Assembly: GCA_934373235.1 (NCBI GenBank)
Contig: CAKROW010000001.1
Span: forward strand, 86,094-150,093
Reading direction: 5' to 3'
Source: an uncultured Blautia sp.
GTDB lineage: Bacteria; Bacillota; Clostridia; Lachnospirales; Lachnospiraceae
Length of the DNA stretch: 64,000 nt
Of the stretch, positions 9,336-18,568 are shown piece after piece. Made by a program: the position numbers and the translations under genes. Position 1 is the stretch's first letter; each line of letters opens with the position of its first letter. The notes below the pieces were generated by a model. It was not told where the DNA came from, made no database searches, and saw only the letters and a list, made by a program, of their open reading frames with translations.

Positions 9336-10049
9336 TTGAAAAAATCTACTGCATTACGGATATGTTTCTATATTGCCGGGCTTCTTATCCTGGCTCTTGG
9401 AATCATCCTGAACACAAAATCCGGCCTTGGCGTATCGCCTATCATCTCTGTTTCCTACAGTATTTCAACCATTGCAGGAATTAATTTTGGCAATATGACC
9501 TTTGTTCTTTACAGCATTTTTGTGGTTGTGGAGATAGCCCTCCATCTTTTCCGTGAACACAGAGCCTCCACATCTGAAGCCGCACCACTGAAAAATGCAG
9601 TGCATAAAGATATCCGTCTGGTTCTTCTCATGGATATCCTCCAGCTTCCCTTAAGCCTTGTTTTTACAAGATTTATGAATCTTTTTTCCGCACTGATCCC
9701 GTCCCCGGGCAAAAATCTTCCTGCGCAGCTTGGAGTGCTCTGCGGTGGGATCATCCTTACAGGTATCGGGGCTGCCATGTCACTGGATATGCGCATCATC
9801 CCAAACCCCGGAGACGGAATCGTACAGGCTATCTCCGACTGTATCCACAGACCTGTGGGATTTACCAAAAACTGCTTTGATCTTTTTAACATCTGCATTA
9901 CCATCTCTGTGGGACTGGTCTTCGCAGGACATCTTATCGGTGTAGGACTTGGAACGGTTATTGCAGTTCTTGGTGTAGGGCGTGTGATCGCACTGTTTAA
10001 TCATCTTTTCCTTGCAAAGATGACAGAAGCTGCAGGTGTTGAAGTCTGA
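9336..10049 (+). CDS. YczE/YitT-like integral membrane protein
   Basis: A 237-residue very hydrophobic protein with about five or six membrane segments. The N-terminal stretch with GLLILALGIILNTKSGLGVSP followed by a GINFGNMTF loop resembles the YczE/YyaS/YitT membrane family, whose biochemical role is not established. The frame opens at a TTG codon at 9336; no ATG is available upstream before a stop at 9327, so TTG is taken as the start with a weak AAAGTGAG ribosome site. It is divergent from fabH and has its own terminator. A possible promoter is TTGTAA and TATCAG with 16-base spacing within 9268-9296. Confidence 0.75.
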   Translation: MKKSTALRICFYIAGLLILALGIILNTKSGLGVSPIISVSYSISTIAGINFGNMTFVLYSIFVVVEIALHLFREHRASTSEAAPLKNAVHKDIRLVLLMDILQLPLSLVFTRFMNLFSALIPSPGKNLPAQLGVLCGGIILTGIGAAMSLDMRIIPNPGDGIVQAISDCIHRPVGFTKNCFDLFNICITISVGLVFAGHLIGVGLGTVIAVLGVGRVIALFNHLFLAKMTEAAGVEV

Positions 10050-10110
10050 CACCGGAATTTCCTCCTGCATGGTTCTCCCTCTGCATCCTATGATTTTCGC
10101 TCCACAAAAA

Positions 10111-10165
10111 ACAGCACAGAAAAATTTCTCACCGTGAGAAATTTATTTTCTGTGCTGTCTTTTTA
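10111..10165. terminator. bidirectional terminator between the YczE-like gene and mnmM
   Basis: A long inverted repeat (ACAGCACAGAAAA with its complement TTTTCTGTGCTGT, and an inner AAATTTCTCAC arm) is flanked by an A-run on the left and a T-run on the right. It can end transcription from both converging genes. Confidence 0.9.
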
Positions 10166-10171
10166 TATGAA

Positions 10172-10738
10172 TCATTTCAATTTTATCACAAGTACCGGGA
10201 TCGGGGGATTATTTGGCCGGTTGGCATATTCCGAGCAGATCACCAGACATTCATGAGGATCTATATTTTCCAGAAATCCAAGAACTCTGTCCCGCTCCTC
10301 AAATCCGGTATCACCGCCACTGTAGATGCAGATAGTCATAAGCCCGCCTTTTTTCAGCAGCCGTATCCCGCTCTCTATGGCTCTGATGCTGGAATCCGCA
10401 CGGGTAGCTATTGCGTGATCTCCTCCTGGCAGATATCCCAGGTTAAAGGTAATACAGGATATACTTCCCGGTGCCCCATATTCTTCCATATATTCATGGG
10501 ATCTCTGCACCAGCTCCCAGTTCCCCGGACACCCTCGCTGTTCCATTTGCTTTCTGGTATTTTCAAGTGCCTGGGGCTGGATATCAAAGGCTACCACATG
10601 CCCCTTTTCCCCGGCAAGCAGACTTAAAAGAGCTGTATCATTTCCATTTCCCATGGTTGCATCCATACACAGGTCTCCGGGCTTTACCTGCTGCCGGATA
10701 AAAAGCCTGGTATACTGGGTGATCTGGAGATTTTTCAT
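10172..10738 (-). CDS. mnmM: SAM-dependent methyltransferase of the MnmM (YtqB) family
   Basis: In Bacillus, MnmM methylates the nm5 group of the wobble uridine in tRNA to mnm5s2U. The 188-residue protein has the SAM loop DATMGNGND near residue 25 and the compact single-domain length of the family. Its ATG overlaps the stop of the GntR gene by four bases, so the two are co-translated; this looks like a housekeeping gene carried at the end of the catabolic block. The exact tRNA role is family-based. Confidence 0.82.
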   Translation of the reverse strand: MKNLQITQYTRLFIRQQVKPGDLCMDATMGNGNDTALLSLLAGEKGHVVAFDIQPQALENTRKQMEQRGCPGNWELVQRSHEYMEEYGAPGSISCITFNLGYLPGGDHAIATRADSSIRAIESGIRLLKKGGLMTICIYSGGDTGFEERDRVLGFLENIDPHECLVICSEYANRPNNPPIPVLVIKLK

Positions 10739-11418
10739 GATATGGTCTCCTGTTCGTCCAGCCCGTAATCCCGGATGGCATGACGGATATGAAGCTGCAT
10801 GGCCTGCCTTGCCCCGTCCCCGTCACGAAGTTTCATATATTCCATGATCATACTGTGATCAAGAAGCATATCTGTATAGAGAGTCTGTTTCAGCCGGTTT
10901 TCCTCAAAGGCTTTGACAAGAGCCTGGTTGATGATCTCCATAAGCCTGATCCCGAATTCATTGTGTGATGCCCTGGCAACTGCATTATGAAATTCCTGAT
11001 TTCCCAGAGAATTCTCTTCCCTGACAGTACTGCTCTCTTTCAGTTCTTTCCCGATACGCAGGATCTCCTCCAGCTCCCCGTCTGTAGCCCGCACTGCTGC
11101 CATGGCCGCCATCTGGGGCTCCAGCATCATTCTCAGTTCATACAGGTCACGGATCTTAACATGCATCACCTTAAGGCTGTCAAAACCAAATTCTTCCGCT
11201 GCCTGGGAGGCTTCCATCACATAGGTCCCCTTTCCCCGACGCACCTCAAGCATTCCCTGTGTCACAAGATACTGTACTGCCTCACGGACAGTTGTACGGC
11301 TGACTCCCAGTTCCTCTGCAAGCTCTTTCTCATTGGGGAGCTTATCTCCCGGAAGGAACCTTTTCTGCACCATGATCATGTCCATGAGTTCTGATTTAAT
11401 TCTGTCTGCACGTTTCAT
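10735..11418 (-). CDS. GntR-family regulator, FadR/FCD subgroup
   Basis: Probable regulator of the adjacent catabolic block. The N-terminal winged helix ends in SRTTVREAVQYLVTQG and GKGTYV; the C-terminal FCD ligand domain has the typical LYELRMMLEP, FHNAVARASHN, LDHSMI and HIRHAI segments, which in relatives bind a metal and a small carboxylate. An upstream ATG at 11442 would leave only about a dozen leader bases after the promoter and lacks a ribosome site; the ATG at 11418 follows AGAGG, so a 227-residue protein is preferred. It has its own promoter, 61-66 bases upstream, and shares four bases with mnmM. The effector is unknown, most likely a pathway acid. Confidence 0.88.
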   Translation of the reverse strand: MKRADRIKSELMDMIMVQKRFLPGDKLPNEKELAEELGVSRTTVREAVQYLVTQGMLEVRRGKGTYVMEASQAAEEFGFDSLKVMHVKIRDLYELRMMLEPQMAAMAAVRATDGELEEILRIGKELKESSTVREENSLGNQEFHNAVARASHNEFGIRLMEIINQALVKAFEENRLKQTLYTDMLLDHSMIMEYMKLRDGDGARQAMQLHIRHAIRDYGLDEQETIS

Positions 11419-11460
11419 ATATCGATCATCCTCTGTTTCCATTCATTCTGACTGCCTACC

Positions 11461-11489
11461 ATCATAGCGTAGAATTACTTTTTTGTAAA
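11461..11489 (-). promoter_or_regulatory. promoter of the GntR regulator gene
   Basis: TTTACA (11489-11484) and TATGAT (11466-11461) on the minus strand, separated by exactly 17 bases, lie in the only gap between the dehydrogenase and regulator genes. The 13-bp motif of the two other promoters in this block is not seen here, so the sequence gives no support for autoregulation by that motif. Confidence 0.7.
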
Positions 11490-11511
11490 GCCATGCAGAG
11501 GGAACCTGATA

Positions 11512-12495
11512 TCAGACTCTGACCTCTCCCGGCATCTCCTTTCCTTCCTCATAAGCCAGTGCATTCTGAAGAGAATGTTCGATCATATCCCGCACTGCAT
11601 GATCTGTAAAAAATGCGGTATGCGGTGTGATCACTACATTGGGATAGCTTTCCAGCACTGCCACATCGTGGTCTTTGAGAAGGGTATTTTTGTGGTCAAT
11701 ATTGTAGATAGTCGGCTCGTTATCCAGTACATCAAGGCCTGCCGCACTGATGATGCCTTTTTCCAGGCCATAGATCAGTGCTTTTGTATCAATGTTGGAA
11801 CCTCTGGAAGTATTGATGATGATCACATCTTTTTTCAGAAGGGAGACATTGTCCAGGTTGAGCATATGATGCGTTTCCGCAGTTCCCGGAGCATGGAAGG
11901 TAATGATATCAGAGCTTTTCAGAAGCGTTTCGTAATCCACATATGAGGCGTATTTTTTTACCTCATCCATTTCATAATGATCATAAACCAGTATCTTACA
12001 TCCAAATCCGGAAATCTGTTTCATCACAGTACGGCCGATCCTGCCTCCTCCAACGATTCCCACAGTCATATCCCGGAGCTCCCGTCCTCTGTTCCATGCC
12101 AGAGAATAATCATGCACCCTGTATCTTTCCAGAATATATTTTTCCCTGCGCAGGCACATAAGCATAAGCAAAATAGCATAATCCGCAACTGCATTTGGAG
12201 AATAGGTGATATTGGAAACGCGGATTCCCAGTTCCTTTGCCTTTTCAAGTGGAATATGGTCTACGCCGATGCAGCGTGCACAGATACATCTTACTCCTGT
12301 ATCATAAAGTTTTTCCAGAAGCTCCTCTGAGATCTTGGTACCAACCACTGTAATACAGGAATAGCCTTTTGCAAGCTCTGCGTTTTCCATTGTAGGCTGC
12401 TCTTTACAGTACCCAAGCTCCAGGTTCCATTTTTTTTCATATTCCTCAAATAGTTCTCTCTCATCATCTCTGCAGCTGTACACAAAAATCTTCAT
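11512..12495 (-). CDS. D-isomer-specific 2-hydroxyacid dehydrogenase (VanH/D-LDH-like)
   Basis: NAD-dependent interconversion of a 2-oxoacid and an (R)-2-hydroxyacid. The Rossmann loop is GIVGGGRIG; the catalytic Arg, Glu and His are in NTSRGSN, DNEPTIY and TPHTAFF. An ATG at 12504 sits directly on the GGAGG, so the ATG at 12495, nine bases from it, is the likely start (327 residues). It follows the AEC exporter by 17 bases. With the aminotransferase at the head of the block it could turn an imported amino acid into a 2-hydroxyacid, or supply a fermentative product. Substrate not predictable from sequence. Confidence 0.9.
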   Translation of the reverse strand: MKIFVYSCRDDERELFEEYEKKWNLELGYCKEQPTMENAELAKGYSCITVVGTKISEELLEKLYDTGVRCICARCIGVDHIPLEKAKELGIRVSNITYSPNAVADYAILLMLMCLRREKYILERYRVHDYSLAWNRGRELRDMTVGIVGGGRIGRTVMKQISGFGCKILVYDHYEMDEVKKYASYVDYETLLKSSDIITFHAPGTAETHHMLNLDNVSLLKKDVIIINTSRGSNIDTKALIYGLEKGIISAAGLDVLDNEPTIYNIDHKNTLLKDHDVAVLESYPNVVITPHTAFFTDHAVRDMIEHSLQNALAYEEGKEMPGEVRV

Positions 12496-12512
12496 ATCAA
12501 TCATCCTCCTTA

Positions 12513-13430
12513 TTACAGATATCCTGAAAGTAAAATAACCACCGGAAGTGTCACGATCATCAGGATCATATTTTGTGCCACCGCGACTGTGGCAAATTCC
12601 GGTTCACGTCTGTAGGTTTCTGCCATCACCACATTCAGGGAACCTGACGGAAGGGCAGATAATACAAAGGCAGTCACTGCTGTATCATGGGAAATCCCCA
12701 ACGCTTTCACAACCAGAAACATTGCCGCCGGAAAAATCAACATTCTCAGTGCATCCACCAGAAATATCTTTCTGTCTCCCAGAAAATTCTTTGGTTTCAT
12801 GCGCCCCATCTGTGCCCCGATGATCAGCATGGAAAGAGGCATCAGCATACCGCCTATGGTACTGAATGCGCTTTCCACTGCCCCCGGGAAACGGAAAGGC
12901 ATCAGATACAGCACAATGGAGCAGAACGAGATCCATATGATCCGGTTTCCAAACAGTGAACGGACAGTGAGTTTGCCTTTTCCCTCCAGAAGATATATTC
13001 CATAGGAAAAAAAGAAAACCTGATACATGCTGTTATGTACAACGGTGTACAAGGTTCCCACATCTCCCAGTATTTCCTGCATCACTGCAAATCCCATAAA
13101 TCCCACATTTGCAAATACAGACGTAAGTACAAATATGATACGCCCGGATTCTGAAAGTCCCAGCCTCCCGGCAATGATCTGGCACAATACAAGTGCCGCC
13201 ACATAATATCCCGCTGAAAGAAGAAGGGAAATCCCCATCTCCCGGAGCTGATCTCCGGAAAAGATCTGCTGGGAGGAGGAGATGATCCCGAATGGCAGAA
13301 CAATATCCATCATAAGGGCAGAGAGAAGCTTGCTGGCCTTTTCATCGATCAGGCCTTTTTTTCCCGCCCAAAATCCTGCGGCTATGATAATAAAAATCTT
13401 ACATACGATTCCTCCTGCTACCTGGTACAT
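12513..13430 (-). CDS. AEC-family transporter
   Basis: A 305-residue membrane protein with about ten segments arranged as two five-helix halves, as in the auxin-efflux-carrier family, whose bacterial members move organic acids such as malate or lactate. AAAGGAG lies eight bases before the ATG. It sits between the glycyl radical activase and the 2-hydroxyacid dehydrogenase, so export of an acidic end product or exchange of a pathway acid is a reasonable inference. Confidence 0.85.
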   Translation of the reverse strand: MYQVAGGIVCKIFIIIAAGFWAGKKGLIDEKASKLLSALMMDIVLPFGIISSSQQIFSGDQLREMGISLLLSAGYYVAALVLCQIIAGRLGLSESGRIIFVLTSVFANVGFMGFAVMQEILGDVGTLYTVVHNSMYQVFFFSYGIYLLEGKGKLTVRSLFGNRIIWISFCSIVLYLMPFRFPGAVESAFSTIGGMLMPLSMLIIGAQMGRMKPKNFLGDRKIFLVDALRMLIFPAAMFLVVKALGISHDTAVTAFVLSALPSGSLNVVMAETYRREPEFATVAVAQNMILMIVTLPVVILLSGYL

Positions 13431-13443
13431 CCCTGACGCTCCT

Positions 13444-14376
13444 TTATCTGTTTTCTTCTTCCTGCCATGATCCTTCCATCAATGTACATTTCATCTCATG
13501 CTTTCCACATGCCTCCCTGGAAATTTCCAGCAGCTTTTTCATATGATCCTTCTCCGGTTCTTCTCTGTCCGTTAAACAGTACTCTCGTCCAAGACTTGTA
13601 TATTTTCCGACTCCAAGGCGGTGATAGGGAAGAAGCTCCAGTCCTGCTGCCCCACATTCTGCTGCAAAAGCCGCAGTCTGCCTGATATTTTCTTCCTCAT
13701 CATTACATCCCGGAATCACCGGGATCCTGGCTGTCACATTCCTGTGGATACTGGTAAGTTTCCGGAAATTTTTCAGGATCTGGCTGTTGGAAACGCCGGT
13801 GAGCAGATTATGCTTTTTTTCATCCATATGTTTCAGGTCAAAATAAACAAGATCAAGAAAAGATGCAGCCTTAAGAAGTTTTTCCTCCGATGTCATTCCC
13901 GTTGTCTCAACCGCCCTGTGGATACCTGCTTCCTTACAAAGCCTGAGACATTCCATAAAAAAATCCCACTGCATCAGAGGTTCGCCACCGGAAAATGTAA
14001 CACCACCGCCGGATTTTTCATAAAACTCCCTGTCTTTTATCACTTCTTCAATGACTTCTTTTGCTGTATAACTTCTTCCTATGATTTTCTTCCCCTCTGC
14101 ATAACATTCTTCCCCGCACTTCAGGCACTGTGTACATACTTCCCTGTCAATGGAAAGATCCCTGCCTATGGCACCGGAAGGACAGATATCCCTGCAGTAA
14201 CCACAGCCGGTACAACGCAAAGGAAAACAGGCAACCTCCGGTTCTTTTCCCTGGCTTTCCGGATTTGCACACCAGAGACATTTCAGAGGACAGCCCTTCA
14301 GAAACACTGTTGTCCGGATTCCCGGGCCGTCATGGATAGACAGCTTCTGAATATTAAATATGATCCCGGCCTGCAT
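13444..14376 (-). CDS. glycyl-radical enzyme activase (radical SAM)
   Basis: Installs the glycyl radical on the partner enzyme encoded just upstream in the operon. The radical-SAM cysteines are in KGCPLKCLWC (CX3CX2C), and two ferredoxin-type clusters follow in CTGCGYCRDIC and CTQCLKCGEEC. The GGEP SAM-contact motif is seen as SGGEPLMQ. At 310 residues with the two-cluster insert it belongs to the activases of the glycerol-dehydratase, choline-lyase and isethionate-lyase type, not the short PflA type. Thirteen bases separate it from the glycyl radical enzyme gene. Confidence 0.95.
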   Translation of the reverse strand: MQAGIIFNIQKLSIHDGPGIRTTVFLKGCPLKCLWCANPESQGKEPEVACFPLRCTGCGYCRDICPSGAIGRDLSIDREVCTQCLKCGEECYAEGKKIIGRSYTAKEVIEEVIKDREFYEKSGGGVTFSGGEPLMQWDFFMECLRLCKEAGIHRAVETTGMTSEEKLLKAASFLDLVYFDLKHMDEKKHNLLTGVSNSQILKNFRKLTSIHRNVTARIPVIPGCNDEEENIRQTAAFAAECGAAGLELLPYHRLGVGKYTSLGREYCLTDREEPEKDHMKKLLEISREACGKHEMKCTLMEGSWQEEENR

Positions 14377-14389
14377 CTTTTCACCCCTC

Positions 14390-16756
14390 TCAGCACACGC
14401 TGCTTCTGTGTGCCGTACGGTCTATGATATTATCCTGAACCTCATGATCCAGTTCAATGAAGTATGCGGAATATCCTGCCACACGCACCAGAAGGTCACT
14501 GTAATGTTCAGGGTCTTTCTGTGCGGCACGCAAGGTCCCGGCATCTACTACATTGATCTGTATATGTTCTCCGCCCATTGCAAAATAAGACTGTATGCAG
14601 CTTCTCAGGATCTGAGTTCCTTCATCTCCTTTTATGATATCCGGATCGAATTTCAGGTTCAGAAGAGTTCCGTTGTTACAGCTTTCCTGTCCAATAGATG
14701 ATACAGATCTCAGAACTGCCGTAGGTCCCTTTTTATCACGTCCTACCATCGGTGAGGCATTGTCAGACACCGGTTCTCCAGCAAGTCTGCCATCCGGTGT
14801 GGCACCGATACATTTGCCCTGAAGTACATTAAAGGAAGTGGAAAGTACACAGTTTTCGTAAGTTCCTCCCCGGCTGTCCCGGAATTTACGGATCTCATCA
14901 TTGTAAGCTGCCAGCATGTTTTCTGCATATCTGTCTACCTGGGATTCATCATTTCCAAACTTTGCGGCCCTGTTAAGGATCTGCTGGCGAAGCCTTTCAT
15001 GTCCCTGAAAATCCTTAAGCAGGATTTCATTAAAGGATCGGGCATCCATTAATTTTTCCCTGAAAAGAACATAGTCAATAGCTTCCAGACAGTCTGCACC
15101 GTTGGCCATTGCAACCAGAAAAACACCGGAACTGTTATAAAGTGCTCCGCCCTCTTCCAGGGATTTTCCTCTTGCAATACAATCCGTCACAAGTGCGGAA
15201 GCATAGCCTTTGGGGACATAGACTGCATGCATGGCGCAGACTTTTGTATATGCCTGGCACATGATATCTGCAAAATGCCGTATCTGCTTATGAAGTGCCT
15301 CCTCAAAATCTTCAATACAGGTAAATGTTTCCGGATCTCCGGTTTTCAGCCCCATCTCACAGCCGGCAACAGGATCATAACCATTGTTCATCACAAGCTC
15401 AATACATTTGGCCGCATTGATATAGCCCACATTGGGTCTGCCATCGGATTTACCCTGAACATAGGGCTCCACACAGCCATGGATGGTCCAGTCCCTGGAG
15501 TCCTCCTCTGTGGCACCCTTATGCCGCAGAAGTTTTCCGATCAGCTCTGTGTTATAAAATGCGGGAATACCGCTGCCTTTTTTGATATATTCCAGCGCGA
15601 GATCAAATACCTTCTCAGGTATTTTTTCGTGGATCTGCATGGAAATGGAAGGCTGTACAGTTCTTACCAGATCCCATGCCTTAAGGCTGCACTCAGTCAA
15701 ATCATTGGAGGCGTCACTTCCGTCTCTTTTTATGCCACCCACTGCCATCTGCTGCCACATGGGATATGCCGCAAATGCCAGGGAATCAAAGCTGTCCCGA
15801 AGTTTCAGCATTTCTGTACATTTGATATATAAAGCAGCCAGAAGTTCTTTTGCATCTTCTCTGGAAAAATCTCCTTCAAGGACAGATTTTTTATAATACG
15901 GATAAAGGTTCTGATCCAGTCTTCCAAGGGCAATGGAATGTCCGTTATCCTCGATCTGCATGGTAAGCTGGAGAAACCATACAAACTGAACAGCCTCCCA
16001 GAAATCCCCGGGTTCATTTTCCGGCACATGGGAGCAGACCTCTGCGATCTTAAACAGTTCTTTTTTTCGCTGAGGCTCATTTTCCTTCAGGGCAAGCTTC
16101 TGTGCATATGCGGAAAATTTATGTGCAAAACGTATCACTGCCTGGCAGGATATGATATTTGCATGCCAGAAATCCACTTTGCGCATATCCTCAGGGGTTT
16201 TTACTTCTGTTCTGCGGAGCATTTCTTCAGCTCTCCCTATCACACCTTTCAGGCCTTCCGGCAGGATCCTTGGATAATCCGGTGAGATATGGCCCATTCC
16301 CGTCGTTCTTGCCCCTACAGAAAGGACTCCACATTCCTGGGCTTTCAGCACATAGGGATCCAGTTCTTTTGTTGCCTGGATATCAAAGGTGTTGTCACCC
16401 CACTTTTTCAGTATGGTAAGAAGTTCTTCCCTGTCCTCCGGTGTCACCTGAATGGGATCTGTGGTTCTTTTTGGAAAAATATCAATCTCATCCATGATCC
16501 ATTTTGCACCAAACTCCGGGAATACCGGAACACCTCTCACATATCTGGTCTGGCTTCCCACGATCAGCTCTCCGGGCTGCATATTTACTTCCATATTGTC
16601 AAGGATATATGCAAAGGCCATGGCTCTTCTTAATACCGGAGTGGTATCCCCGTATTTTTCATAAGCTTCCGTCACAAGTCTGGCTCTCTCCACGTCAAGC
16701 CTTGGCCTGGCTTTTTTCATCCTTTCATTCATCATGTCAAGCCGTTTACGATCCAT
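14390..16756 (-). CDS. glycyl radical enzyme, diol dehydratase / C-S or C-O eliminase-like
   Basis: Oxygen-sensitive enzyme that abstracts hydrogen through a Gly and Cys radical. The thiyl Cys is Cys428 in IHGCVEPYV, with Glu430 as the general base seen in eliminases; the radical Gly is Gly761 in RVAGYSAYF. The 788-residue length and segments GMGHISPDY (His156) and DNGHSIALGR (His273, Ser274) resemble B12-independent glycerol dehydratase, whose substrate-binding His and Ser lie in the same places; the position of that enzyme's substrate Asp appears to be Asn here (GRPNVGYIN). This excludes pyruvate formate-lyase and does not fit hydroxyproline dehydratase well. Substrate unknown; elimination of water, sulfite or an amine from a 2-hydroxy compound is the chemistry to expect. 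Translation starts with a rather distant GGAG. Confidence 0.92.
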   Translation of the reverse strand: MDRKRLDMMNERMKKARPRLDVERARLVTEAYEKYGDTTPVLRRAMAFAYILDNMEVNMQPGELIVGSQTRYVRGVPVFPEFGAKWIMDEIDIFPKRTTDPIQVTPEDREELLTILKKWGDNTFDIQATKELDPYVLKAQECGVLSVGARTTGMGHISPDYPRILPEGLKGVIGRAEEMLRRTEVKTPEDMRKVDFWHANIISCQAVIRFAHKFSAYAQKLALKENEPQRKKELFKIAEVCSHVPENEPGDFWEAVQFVWFLQLTMQIEDNGHSIALGRLDQNLYPYYKKSVLEGDFSREDAKELLAALYIKCTEMLKLRDSFDSLAFAAYPMWQQMAVGGIKRDGSDASNDLTECSLKAWDLVRTVQPSISMQIHEKIPEKVFDLALEYIKKGSGIPAFYNTELIGKLLRHKGATEEDSRDWTIHGCVEPYVQGKSDGRPNVGYINAAKCIELVMNNGYDPVAGCEMGLKTGDPETFTCIEDFEEALHKQIRHFADIMCQAYTKVCAMHAVYVPKGYASALVTDCIARGKSLEEGGALYNSSGVFLVAMANGADCLEAIDYVLFREKLMDARSFNEILLKDFQGHERLRQQILNRAAKFGNDESQVDRYAENMLAAYNDEIRKFRDSRGGTYENCVLSTSFNVLQGKCIGATPDGRLAGEPVSDNASPMVGRDKKGPTAVLRSVSSIGQESCNNGTLLNLKFDPDIIKGDEGTQILRSCIQSYFAMGGEHIQINVVDAGTLRAAQKDPEHYSDLLVRVAGYSAYFIELDHEVQDNIIDRTAHRSSVC

Positions 16757-16759
16757 AGA

Positions 16760-17956
16760 TCAGTCCACATCTCCTTCAGTTGAATAACGTCTCTTTACAT
16801 CCTCCACGCCGGAAATTCCTCTCTCCACAAAAATATTGTTAGGAGGACATCCCATAACGTGTGTTGCCTGATCTTTCAGCTTCATGGTACATTTTCCGAT
16901 CAGAACGATATTCTTTGGATCAACACCTTCCGGAAGCTTGTCAATGGGACCTGCGATAATGGTTTTTCCTGCAAGTGTCTGCTCGATGCTGTCATTTTTC
17001 ATATCCATGATGGCACTGATAACTGTGTTACGGCAGCCTGTACATGCACCTTCTGTAAGGATCAGGTCAAAATCCGGAAGGCCCGGGATCTCCACCTCAA
17101 AGGCACGCTTGAACACACGCTTTGTATTCTCAATAGTCTCTCCTGTAACCTCGATCTCATCCAGTGACATGGGGCCAATCTTGGCTCTCTCGGAACCGAT
17201 ACGGATAATCCCCACCTCTTTTGGCTCATATCCCATAAGCATGCTGGTGACCGCATCGCCTGCAACAATATTCCTGGAAGCAACAATAACTCCCATTTCC
17301 ACAGGATCGCCAAACAGCGGGCCATAGCCTTCCTGTGCAATGGTTCCGTCCACAACTACCATGACCGGTTTTAAGGTTTTGTTGATATCTACAACGCCCT
17401 CCTGGACACCTGCTGTGTGGAACCATTTTTTCTGTACGTCATTGATCAGACCTTTCAGGTTTTTCATTCCCAGCGTTACCTCTGTCTGATCATGGGTCTT
17501 CATAACAGGGACCGAAATGATCGCATCTGCATCACGTACTGTTTCCCAGGTGTTCAGCTCCTCAAGGAGAAGTCCGTTTTCTACCGGGATCTTACAGCGT
17601 TTGTCTTTTTTCAGGTCAACCACTTCGTAACCTTCTTCTCTCAGCTTGTCATATCCGGTAAATTCAATAACCTTTTCCGTATCAACACCTGCTGCACTGG
17701 ATTCTGCGATCACCGGAATACCGCCGGCTTCTTTTACAAGATCACAGACTGCCTTTGTAACCTCCCAGCGGGTGATGGCTCCGGAAAGTCTTTCTCTTGG
17801 GATTGCTGCAAAATTAGGTTTTACAATTACCTTCCAGCCCGGTCTGATGGCACTCTCCATTCCTCCTGCCAGTTCCACTGCTTTCCTTACAGCCTCATGG
17901 ATCTGTTTTTCATCGTAACAGTCTGTTTTTACAATTGATACCTTTGTTTTTTCCAT
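16760..17956 (-). CDS. DUF362-family protein, possible iron-sulfur accessory protein
   Basis: A 398-residue protein of the DUF362 family; function of the family is not established. Visible features are the N-terminal VIVKPNF segment, SVPVMKTHDQ, and a C-terminal domain with CTGCR, GKCTMK and GCPPN, cysteines that could bind an Fe-S cluster or metal. It lies three bases before the glycyl radical enzyme gene and GGAGG precedes its ATG. Its place between the two radical enzymes suggests a role in the pathway or in enzyme maturation, but this is inference. Confidence 0.75.
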   Translation of the reverse strand: MEKTKVSIVKTDCYDEKQIHEAVRKAVELAGGMESAIRPGWKVIVKPNFAAIPRERLSGAITRWEVTKAVCDLVKEAGGIPVIAESSAAGVDTEKVIEFTGYDKLREEGYEVVDLKKDKRCKIPVENGLLLEELNTWETVRDADAIISVPVMKTHDQTEVTLGMKNLKGLINDVQKKWFHTAGVQEGVVDINKTLKPVMVVVDGTIAQEGYGPLFGDPVEMGVIVASRNIVAGDAVTSMLMGYEPKEVGIIRIGSERAKIGPMSLDEIEVTGETIENTKRVFKRAFEVEIPGLPDFDLILTEGACTGCRNTVISAIMDMKNDSIEQTLAGKTIIAGPIDKLPEGVDPKNIVLIGKCTMKLKDQATHVMGCPPNNIFVERGISGVEDVKRRYSTEGDVD

Positions 17957-17968
17957 AATGATCTCCTC

Positions 17969-18568
17969 CTATAATCCCATTCTTTTCTGAACGATATCTG
18001 CCATGATCTGTGCAGTTCCCTCCACACCAAGCAGGGAGCTGTCTATCATCACCTGGTTAAACTCCAGGTCCTTCTGGGTAAATCTTGTATATCTTTTGTG
18101 ATAGGCATATCTTGCCTTATCAACATCGTTGATCATCTTCATTGCCTCATTGGGCTTCATTCCCAGCTCCTTCACACAGTTTCTCAGACGTGCTTCAATA
18201 GGTGCATAAATAAAGAAATTAATATGTGCCGGATCATCTTTCAGGATAAAATCTGAACAGCGTCCCACAAATACACAGGAACCTTTATCTGCCCATTCCA
18301 TGATGATCTTTGTCTGCATTGCAAAAAGCCTTTCCTTGATCTCCATGGAACTTCCACCGCCCAGTGGATATTTCATAAATGAAAAACGGCTTTTTTCCCG
18401 CTCCTCGATCCTGCTTGCCTCAGAAAGGGGAATATTGAGCTGTCTGGCTGCTTCCTCCACAATATCTCTGTCATAAAAGGGAATGTCCAGGATCTCCGCA
18501 AGCTTCATGCCGATCATCCTTCCCAGACTTCCGAACTGCCTTGAAATGGTAATATGATATTTTTCCAT
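17969..18568 (-). CDS. cytidylate-kinase-like protein
   Basis: A 199-residue protein with the ITISRQFGSLGR N-terminus and FYDRDIVEEAA segment of the cytidylate kinase-like family (P-loop kinases related to Cmk). The P-loop glycine pattern is altered compared with true CMP kinases, so it is probably not the housekeeping Cmk. The ATG follows the mutase stop immediately with AAAGGAG in front. The small molecule or protein it phosphorylates is unknown; conserved placement between mutase and DUF362 genes would imply a pathway role. Confidence 0.75.
   Translation of the reverse strand: MEKYHITISRQFGSLGRMIGMKLAEILDIPFYDRDIVEEAARQLNIPLSEASRIEEREKSRFSFMKYPLGGGSSMEIKERLFAMQTKIIMEWADKGSCVFVGRCSDFILKDDPAHINFFIYAPIEARLRNCVKELGMKPNEAMKMINDVDKARYAYHKRYTRFTQKDLEFNQVMIDSSLLGVEGTAQIMADIVQKRMGL

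Noticed and set aside
14390..16756. Identification as trans-4-hydroxyproline dehydratase (HypD) or pyruvate formate-lyase
   Set aside because: PFL has adjacent cysteines at the active site, which are absent. The segments GMGHISPDY and DNGHSIALGR look more like glycerol dehydratase than HypD, and no proline-metabolism gene is nearby.
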